Shown piece after piece: positions 5,365-10,481 of a DNA stretch of 10,481 nucleotides (positions are counted from its first letter, which is position 1; every line of letters begins with the position of its first letter). The notes beneath the pieces are model-generated. The model was not told the origin of the DNA. It saw nothing but the letters and a program-made list of their open reading frames with translations, and made no database searches. A program made the position numbers and the translations under genes. This DNA is from Treponema sp. (GTDB lineage: Bacteria > Spirochaetota > Spirochaetia > Treponematales > Breznakiellaceae): the NCBI GenBank assembly GCA_031275515.1, contig JAISOQ010000207.1:1-10481 (forward strand), written 5' to 3'.

Positions 5365-7575
5365 ATGAAACTGAAATACCGCTTGTGTATCACCGTTCTT
5401 TTGATTTTGGCCGTCATAGTGGCGGCTATATCCGTCATCCTGCTGAACCGCGCATCTTCCCTGCAGATGGAGACCGCAATGAAAAGCCAGGAACGTCTTG
5501 CCGCGGAACAGGCCCGGATCATCAAGGCCATCTACGAGGGCTATCTGCGCACCGCCTCTACCCTGGCGTATGCCTTGGCTGATTTTGACAAGGCCGAGGT
5601 GGGCAGGCAGCGCAACCGCTTCGATCAGCTCATGGAATCGATCCTGCAGTCCGAAGAACGCTTCGTCGCCCTTTTTGTGGTCTTTAAACCCAATACCATC
5701 GATCCCGGCATGGACGCCGCTTTCGCGGGTACCCCCGGCAGTACGGAAACCGGCCAGTGGGCCAACTGGTATACCAGACGATCCGGCACGGTAGAACACC
5801 TCACCTACGACGACGTGGCAACGGTCATGACCAACATCACCGGCGAAAACGCCCGGAAAGAAATAGTATACGATCCCGTACCGCAGATCGTGGCCGGAAA
5901 AAATACCTACACCATAAAATTCACCGTGCCGGTTATCCACCGAAAAACCAACGAGGTGGTCGGCCGGGTAGGCGTCAATGCTAATATGGCCTATACCCAG
6001 CCGATTGTGGACAGGATCGTTAACCACCCGGACATGAGGGACATCACCGCCATGGCGGTTTATTCCAGCAACAGTACGGTTATCGCCAGTTTTACCGAAG
6101 ATCATATCGGTAAACCCCTCAGGGAAGCCCAAAGTACCCTCTACGGCCAGAATATCGACGTGGCCCATAATACGGTGCTGCGGGGAGAGGAACACGCATT
6201 CTCGGTATATTCGCCGGTTTTGGATAAAGAACTGGAACTTATCCTCTACCCCTTTTCCATCGGTGAAACCGGTTCCAACTGGTCCCTCATGCTGGGCACG
6301 GAGAAAAACATCATCCTTGAGGATGTCAACGCCTTAACCGTCTTCACCATCATCCTCGCGGTAGCTTCGGTACTCGGTACGGCGGTGATCATCTTCTTCG
6401 TTTCGAAAAACATCGCCAAACCCATCGTCAAGGTGGCCCTTACCCTCAAGGACATATCCGAAGGCGAAGGGGATCTTACCAAAACGGTTGCCATCAATTC
6501 AAAAGACGAGATTGGCGACCTGGCCCGGTACTTCAACGAAACCCTGACAAAGATCAGGAACCTGGTGGTCACCATCAAGAAACAGGCGGTTTCCCTTTTC
6601 GATATCGGAAACGAGCTTGCCAGTAACATGAGCGAAACCGCCTCGGCGATAAACGAGATTACGGCGAACATCCAGAGCATAAAGGGCCGGGTCATAAGCC
6701 AGTCCTCGTCGGTAAACCAGACCAGCGCGACCATGGAACGGATAACCGTGAACATAGACAGGCTCAAGGGCCATGTGGACCGTCAAAGTGAAAATGTGGC
6801 CCAGTCCTCCTCCGCCATAGAGGAGATGCTTGCCAACATCCAGTCGGTTACCCAGACGCTGGTGAAGAACGCGGCCAATGTGAAAGAGCTGATGGACGCG
6901 TCGGAGGTGGGGCGCGGGGGGCTGCAGGAAGTAGCCGGGAATATCCAGGAGATAGCCCGGGAGTCGGAGGGGCTGCTGGAGATAAACGCGGTGATGGAGA
7001 ATATAGCCAGCCAGACGAATCTGCTGTCGATGAACGCGGCGATAGAGGCGGCCCACGCGGGGGAAGCGGGGAAAGGTTTTGCGGTGGTGGCGGATGAGAT
7101 AAGGAAACTGGCGGAGAGCTCCGGGGAACAGTCAAAGACGATCAGCGCGGTCCTGAAGAAGATCAAGGATTCGATAGACAAGATAACCCGGTCTACGGAC
7201 AGCGTACTGAACAAGTTTGAGGCGATAGACAACGGGGTACGGACGGTATCGGAACAGGAGGAGAACATCCGGAACGCCATGGAGGAGCAGAGCGTAGGGA
7301 GCAAGCAGATACTGGAGGCGGTAGGCCAGTTGAACGAGGTGACCAATCTGGTGAAGGCGGGGTCGGAAGAGATGCTGGAGGGGAGCAGGCAGGTGATAGA
7401 GGAGAGCAGGAACCTGGAGCTGGTGACCCAGGAGATAGGCAACGGCATGGCAGAGATGGCCACCGGGGCGGATGAGATCAACGTGGCGGTAAGCCGGGTG
7501 AATACCATCAGCGGGGAGAATAAGGAAAGCATCAATGTGCTGGTGCAGGGAGTCTCCAAGTTCAAGGTAGAGTAG
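5365..7575 (+). CDS. mcp: Methyl-accepting chemotaxis protein with dCache-type sensor
   Basis: A 736-residue transmembrane chemoreceptor that signals to CheA/CheW. Domains in order: cytoplasmic start and TM1 (about 7-27); a periplasmic region of about 295 residues resembling double Cache, including YDPVPQIVAGKNTYTIKFTVPV and GRVGVNANM near 170-210; TM2 (about 325-347, ending IIFFVSKNIAKPI); HAMP (about 346-400, with ISEGEGDLTK and DEIGDLARYFN); then a long helical signalling domain. Its hairpin tip near 545-583 reads ASQTNLLSMNAAIEAAHAG and GKGFAVVADEIRKLA, the core recognised by the kinase complex. No CheR/CheB-tethering pentapeptide is at the C-terminus (ends KFKVE). The start is fixed by AAGGAG at 5354-5359, 5 nt before ATG. 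The ligand is unknown; Cache sensors commonly bind amino acids or small acids. Codon use changes within the gene: ATA is 5 of 37 Ile codons before about 6640 but 17 of 27 after it. Confidence 0.93.
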   Translation: MKLKYRLCITVLLILAVIVAAISVILLNRASSLQMETAMKSQERLAAEQARIIKAIYEGYLRTASTLAYALADFDKAEVGRQRNRFDQLMESILQSEERFVALFVVFKPNTIDPGMDAAFAGTPGSTETGQWANWYTRRSGTVEHLTYDDVATVMTNITGENARKEIVYDPVPQIVAGKNTYTIKFTVPVIHRKTNEVVGRVGVNANMAYTQPIVDRIVNHPDMRDITAMAVYSSNSTVIASFTEDHIGKPLREAQSTLYGQNIDVAHNTVLRGEEHAFSVYSPVLDKELELILYPFSIGETGSNWSLMLGTEKNIILEDVNALTVFTIILAVASVLGTAVIIFFVSKNIAKPIVKVALTLKDISEGEGDLTKTVAINSKDEIGDLARYFNETLTKIRNLVVTIKKQAVSLFDIGNELASNMSETASAINEITANIQSIKGRVISQSSSVNQTSATMERITVNIDRLKGHVDRQSENVAQSSSAIEEMLANIQSVTQTLVKNAANVKELMDASEVGRGGLQEVAGNIQEIARESEGLLEINAVMENIASQTNLLSMNAAIEAAHAGEAGKGFAVVADEIRKLAESSGEQSKTISAVLKKIKDSIDKITRSTDSVLNKFEAIDNGVRTVSEQEENIRNAMEEQSVGSKQILEAVGQLNEVTNLVKAGSEEMLEGSRQVIEESRNLELVTQEIGNGMAEMATGADEINVAVSRVNTISGENKESINVLVQGVSKFKVE

Positions 7576-7592
7576 TACCCTGCTTAGGCTAA

Positions 7593-7787
7593 AGCGGGTC
7601 CCGTTCCTGTGGGGAAACGGTTGTATACTGGAAACATGGACATTGCCATCTTATCGGGTTTGACCGCAAGGCGAACCTGATTGAAGTCCTCTATAAGGTC
7701 ATTGCTGATGACAGACTTAAGGTCTTTCACGCCATGAAATGCCGATCCGCATTTATCCGGTTACTTGAAGCCAAGGAGGAAAAATGA
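7593..7787 (+). pseudogene. 5'-truncated toxin-like remnant
   Basis: An open frame from just after an in-frame TAA (7590-7592) to TGA at 7785-7787, with no start codon upstream in frame. It reads ETVVYWKHGHCHLIGFD, then RKANLIEVLYKVI and KVFHAMKCRSAFIRLLEAKEEK. The HxIGFDxxxNLLEV and VFHAMxxR pattern resembles the C-terminal part of small toxin proteins that sit upstream of antitoxins in treponemes and other bacteria; that comparison is from memory. Its stop overlaps the ATG of the next frame in an ATGA arrangement, typical of a translationally coupled toxin-antitoxin pair. The N-terminal half is missing, perhaps lost in a rearrangement just after the MCP gene. Confidence 0.5.
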
Positions 7788-7985
7788 AAGATAACCTTGA
7801 AAAAAGAATCGAACATGAAACGAAGTTTCATGATTTAACCGACGAAGAATACGACAGGCTGGATGAAAAATGGACGAAAGCCACGCCCAAAATTGGTCCT
7901 GACGGTTCGGGCTTCTTTTCACAACGCAAGGCTGCCGCCCGCACGGTAACGTGAAATGGTTCGGGAACGGATCGCCGCCTCATAA
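7784..7985 (+). pseudogene. Antitoxin-like gene with internal deletion
   Basis: ATG at 7784 follows AAGGAGG (7773-7779) at good spacing. It encodes 56 residues: an acidic N-terminus (LTDEEYDRLDEKWTKATPK), then DGSGFFSQRKAAARTVT and TGA at 7952-7954. In another frame MVRERIAAS follows and ends at TAA 7983-7985, which looks like the family's usual C-terminus. I infer that about 25 codons between RTVT and MVRE were deleted and the frame shifted, removing the middle of the protein. The acidic start and GFFxxxKA motif resemble antitoxins of small type II pairs. It overlaps the toxin-like remnant by 4 nt. A second degraded copy of the central part lies at 147-212. The 56-residue product could still be made, but is probably not functional. 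Confidence 0.5.
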
Positions 7986-8018
7986 GGTGTCTGTCACCGT
8001 TTTGACTGTCAGGACACC
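7986..8018 (+). terminator. Weak hairpin after the antitoxin remnant
   Basis: GGTGTC at 7986-7991 pairs with GACACC at 8013-8018, extendable by two pairs across a bulge. A T6 run begins at 8028, 10 nt after the stem, which is further than usual. It immediately follows the TAA at 7983-7985. A possible terminator for the former toxin-antitoxin transcript. Confidence 0.3.
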
Positions 8019-8075
8019 GGAAAATCATTTTTTCAGATAAGAATATTGCAAGCGAAAAAATAAGCGCCGCTTAAA

Positions 8076-8113
8076 GCAAAGCCGCCCGAAGGAAACACCC
8101 CGGGCGGCCTTGC
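8076..8113 (-). terminator. Enolase terminator hairpin
   Basis: Positions 8076-8088 and 8101-8113 are reverse complements over 13 bp with one mismatch; the core GCCGCCCG/CGGGCGGC is perfect, with a 12-nt loop. It lies 27 bp beyond the enolase stop. On the minus strand a short TAAGC/GCTTA stem and a T6 run (8055-8060 as A's on the plus strand) follow. The converging position suits termination of the minus-strand enolase transcript. Confidence 0.6.
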
Positions 8114-8140
8114 CTGATGAAGAAAACCGCTTATTTACCG

Positions 8141-8460
8141 CTACTTTTTGACGCTGTAGAAAGCCTTCCTGCCCGCGTATACGGAGACGCCTTCAAGCTC
8201 TTCCTCGATGCGGATAAGCTGGTTGTACTTGCAGATCCGGTCGGTGCGGCTCATGGAACCGGTCTTGATCTGGCCGGTTTCGAGGCCCACCACCAGGTCG
8301 GCGATGAAGCTGTCCTCGGTCTCCCCGGAACGGTGGGATACCACGGCGGTGTAACCCGCTTTTTTGGCCATTTCCACCGCCTCGTAGGTTTCGGTAACCG
8401 TGCCGATCTGGTTCACCTTGATAAGGATGGAGTTGCAGGCGCCCATGGCGATGCCCTTTT
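8141..8460 (-). CDS. eno: Enolase, C-terminal fragment
   Basis: About 105 codons of the 3' end of enolase (2-phosphoglycerate to phosphoenolpyruvate, glycolysis), ending TAG at 8141-8143. Visible motifs: GACNSILIKVNQIGT with the catalytic-base Lys, YTAVVSHRSGETED with the Ser-His loop, and GQIKTGSMSRTDR with the second active-site Lys. The C-terminal KYNQLIRIEEEL is standard. Enolase is normally about 430 residues, so three quarters are absent. Upstream of KGIAMGACN the frame stays open to 8527, but those residues (EERIPAVTQE and before) do not resemble enolase, which should have a GDDLFVTN-type segment there. The bacterial sequence therefore ends at about 8455-8465, where AT-rich DNA begins. 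The gene is cut by the junction, not by a natural stop. Convergent with the toxin-antitoxin remnants. Confidence 0.9.
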
Positions 8461-8824
8461 CTTGAGTAACCGCTGGAATTCTTTCTTCTTTTGTTTCCGT
8501 CAAGCAGAAAGTGGCGAGCGTGAACATATGCTCACTTATCTCTTTGTTTATTTATGTGTTTTCAGCCTTTGTAGAGGTTTATTAGTCACTTCGTTTATTA
8601 CCTTTGTCCTATTTGAAGAACTGCACAAGTTAAAACATTTGTGTAATACGCTTAGTTCATTTCTTCGTTCTTGCGTTTTCTTTTTGATGCTTCTTTTATT
8701 ATTCTTCTCATTACACGATTTTGTAATGATATCATTTCTTATATTTATACTTTCATGAATCTCTTCGTCCCTGTTTAAACTTTTGAAGGCCCGCAGTTTC
8801 ATATGTACCAGCCGCTTTAACACA

Positions 8825-8990
8825 CTAGAACTGCATTGTGCCCACAGAGGGTATCTCTGTGCTTCGTACGCCTCTCACAAAAAAGCGATTGTTTTCCTAA
8901 GCAACGTTAGCCGGTTGGTCGCTGTAGCGGAGATGTACGAACTGAATTTTTATATATTATTAGAAGAAATCTCAACTTCAAAGTGTTAAA
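8825..8990 (+). repeat. Possible insect interspersed repeat
   Basis: The stretch containing AAGCGATTGTTTTCCTAAGC, GCCGGTTGGTCGCTGTAGCG and GAGATGTACGAACTG resembles a dispersed repeat I recall from termite and cockroach genomes. No terminal repeats or coding sequence can be defined, so the boundaries are approximate. Confidence 0.35.
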
Positions 8991-9004
8991 CTGATTGTTA
9001 GATA

Positions 9005-9325
9005 TTTAGTCCTTTCTGGCTTGTAAAAGTAAAGCTATCCCTGTAAGAGACCGTGAAGGCCCATAGGGTTGTGAGATGTCGGGGCTCCCACGTTTTTCAG
9101 ACAGTCGACTCACAGATAGCGGTAAGGTTGTCAGACTTAAGCGCCGGCCGCCCTTTACACCCAGGAATATTCCTGGTACTCTTTTTTCTGTTAGAGGCTG
9201 AGTCGACCCCAGGACCACAGTGCGGCTAGAAAGATTAAGTCAACTGAAAAATGCAATGACATCGTGAATCGAACCCGCGACCTTCCGGCTTGTAGCATAG
9301 TACCTCAACCAACTACACTTGTATT
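9005..9325 (-). mobile_element. tRNA-derived SINE
   Basis: Read on the minus strand, the head at about 9255-9325 resembles a tRNA: a D-arm/box A-like GTTGGTTGAGG (revcomp of 9303-9313) and, about 30 nt later, box B GGTTCGATTC (revcomp of 9266-9275), flanked by GGTCGCG. The tRNA-unrelated body follows through GAGTACCAGG, the GGGCGGCCGGCGC segment and CCCTATGGGCCTTCACGG to an end near 9005. This order fits RNA polymerase III SINEs, and the body resembles SINEs I recall from termites. No clear A-tail or target duplication was found, and box A is imperfect, so the copy is probably old. Confidence 0.65.
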
Positions 9326-9396
9326 TTATATAACCAAGTTAGTTTACTTGTGGGGTTTATTTTAGTCTTCTGGGCTATGACACCGTGTAGGCTATA

Positions 9397-9480
9397 CCAA
9401 CATTTCGGACAAACATATTGCTTCCATCTTCAGGGTGACCAGCGTTTCTGAGGAACATATTGCGTTCGCCTTTAGGGTGA
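9397..9480. repeat. Tandem duplication, 2 x 42 bp
   Basis: 9397-9438 and 9439-9480 are adjacent copies differing at 10 of 42 positions (about 76 percent identity). Shared blocks are AACATATTGC at 9412 and 9454 and AGGGTGA at 9432 and 9474. On the minus strand the motif is of the form CCGAAATGTTGG next to CACCCTGAAGATGGAAG, similar to a repeat common in insect genomes, from memory. Non-coding. Confidence 0.6.
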
Positions 9481-9870
9481 ACAATATAACCCCGTGACGA
9501 TGGGTACAGTATGTTTCACCGAAGCATTAGTATACCCCTTTACCAGACGACAAGGTAACGGAACTCACAAGACTACAATGTGAGCTAAAGAAAATGTCTT
9601 CGCCGCGAGAGTATTTCTGAATAATAGATAGGGACTTTATGTTAGAAAAATTAGTGCATGACCCCCGGAAACTGTGTTATCACACGAAATATGTATGATA
9701 ATGTAAATAACGCTACACGGAGCTACATTAATTATATGAAGTTGTATTTGGTTTATATATAGATATATTTATTACAATTTTCTCGAAGAAATTGGGAACC
9801 ACTCATAATCATTCCATCACATATCTTTCGACGTTATATCCATTGTTCGGGTGAAACAGCTGCATTAAAC

Positions 9871-9899
9871 AAAAAAAAAAAGAAAAGAAAAGAAAAGAC
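9871..9899 (+). repeat. A-rich (AAAAG)n microsatellite
   Basis: Eleven A's followed by AAAAG-type pentamers to 9898. Simple repeats like this are common in animal DNA and can mark the tail of a retroposon, but no SINE or LINE body is recognisable directly upstream. Confidence 0.75.
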
Positions 9900-10099
9900 A
9901 TTCATAGGCGTCACCTAATCTTTTCCATACCACGACGTACCAATGATGGGTCTTTAACCACAGATTAAGTAACATGGTTTTTTAAAGGCTTTTATTTGTA
10001 ATCCTCTTTACAGCATGTCTAGTGGCCGATATGGCATCTGAGGTCTTTTCAATGTTTCCGATGCATGTGTTAGTAGTTCAGAGCGGTCTCCTCTGTGTG

Positions 10100-10172
10100 G
10101 GGGTTGGAACCTCCCTCTTTCACAACCCCCATAGGCTTAGTGGCTCACGAGGTGGCTTTCCGTTTTATTGCG
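10100..10172 (+). mobile_element. Possible SINE-tail fragment, plus strand
   Basis: This stretch, with CTTTCACAACCCCCATAGGC, GTGGCTCACGAGG and TGGCTTTCCGTTTTATT in order, parallels the minus-strand body end of the SINE at 9005-9325 (TCTCACAACCCTATGGGCC, CACGGTCTCTTACAGGG, TAGCTTTACTTTTA). Similarity is partial with small gaps, and no tRNA head is visible. It may be an older, 5'-truncated relative in the opposite orientation. Confidence 0.35.
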
Positions 10173-10481
10173 CCTTGTGTTGGAAGTACTTTTACATGAA
10201 ATAAACAATGTTTTAGTTCTGCTAACTTTATTTCCTTTTCGGGAAGGGAATTGTTAGGAATTTTAGGGTCAGCAATAAAAAAATATTTCATGGAGGGCAA
10301 TGCACTTCCCAATCGCCTATTGGGAAGGGGGAGTGTTCCGTTATGATTTTGCAAAGAATTTTTCTTCTGAACAGAATGATACGATTTTGTAGCTTCAAGG
10401 TCTTTAGCGAAGTGCTCAGAAATATACGTTTTAGCTTGAAACTGTTTAGGGGGTAAGGGCCTTGTTTTATGACAGTGACCT

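Larger units (their letters stand above)
8461..10481. other. Presumed insect (termite-like) nuclear DNA, no genes seen
   Basis: Composition drops abruptly to AT-rich, there are no ribosome sites, and the only open frames are short and unlike known proteins. Repeats typical of an insect genome are present: a tRNA-derived SINE, a SINE-tail fragment, a 42-bp duplication and a microsatellite. 8470-8820, 9490-9860 and 9905-10090 hold nothing I can identify. A 9-bp stem at 10305-10327 (CTTCCCAAT/ATTGGGAAG) is the only further structure I noted. Assignment to a termite or cockroach rests on remembered resemblance of these repeats, not on a search. Confidence 0.7.

Noticed and set aside
5119..6195. 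Long minus-strand frame opposite the MCP start
   Set aside because: Antisense shadow of a clear MCP gene, with unnatural composition and no family motif. The same applies to the frames opposite glxK, murJ and the OmpA-like gene.
7814..7832. Hairpin CATGAAAC-GAA-GTTTCATG, similar to the stem at 4663-4680
   Set aside because: Both share GAAAC and GAAGTTTC, but this one lies inside the antitoxin-like coding frame and the flanks differ. Probably coincidence.
8117..8758. 213-codon plus-strand frame crossing the enolase end
   Set aside because: It is the antisense of enolase on the left and insect-like AT-rich DNA on the right. It spans the junction by chance.
8548..8823. 91-codon minus-strand frame in the AT-rich part
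   Set aside because: Lys/Asn/Arg-rich low-complexity translation with no ribosome site or domain. Not a supported gene in either a bacterial or an insect reading.
9006..9218. 70-codon minus-strand frame (SLTTLPLSVSRLSEKRG...)
   Set aside because: It lies inside the SINE body. Such frames appear as spurious proteins wherever this repeat type occurs.

Overview
The window joins two kinds of DNA. Positions 1 to about 8460 are bacterial: dense, GC-rich genes with Shine-Dalgarno sites, operon spacing and rho-independent-type hairpins. The gene content (a lipid II flippase, an OmpA-like envelope protein with a degenerate peptidoglycan pocket, a dCache-type chemoreceptor and a treponeme-like enolase C-terminus) fits a spirochaete, most likely a termite-gut Treponema. 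From about 8460 to the end the sequence is AT-rich, has no convincing ORF, and carries what look like insect interspersed repeats: a tRNA-derived SINE with a box B, a second SINE-tail fragment, a 42-bp tandem duplication and an (AAAAG)n tract. I read this part as host (termite or cockroach) nuclear DNA. The simplest explanation is a chimeric contig or clone from a termite-gut sample; lateral transfer cannot be excluded from sequence alone.

Layout. 1-240: structured non-coding DNA with nested inverted repeats, then a decayed copy of a small antitoxin-like gene. 345-1808 (minus): exported OmpA-domain protein. 1840-2985 and 2994-4625 (plus): glycerate kinase and MurJ, 8 bp apart and probably one transcript, divergent from the ompA-like gene across a 31-bp gap. 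4626-5364: non-coding, with a 12-bp and a 14-bp perfect hairpin bracketing about 280 bp, then a leader with a 13-bp inverted repeat. 5365-7575 (plus): methyl-accepting chemotaxis protein whose signalling half has different codon use from its sensor half. 7593-7985 (plus): remnants of an overlapping toxin-antitoxin-like gene pair. 8141 to about 8460 (minus): last ~105 codons of enolase with its terminator, cut off at the junction. 8461-10481: presumed insect DNA.

Functionally, MurJ and the OmpA-like protein belong to envelope building and anchoring, glycerate kinase and enolase to lower glycolysis and glycerate use, and the MCP to chemotaxis. I see no intact new defence or mobile system. The most notable points are the inter-kingdom junction, two decayed copies of the same antitoxin-like gene 7.7 kb apart, the missing aspartate in the OmpA domain, the mosaic codon use of the MCP, and a hairpin-bounded element downstream of murJ.
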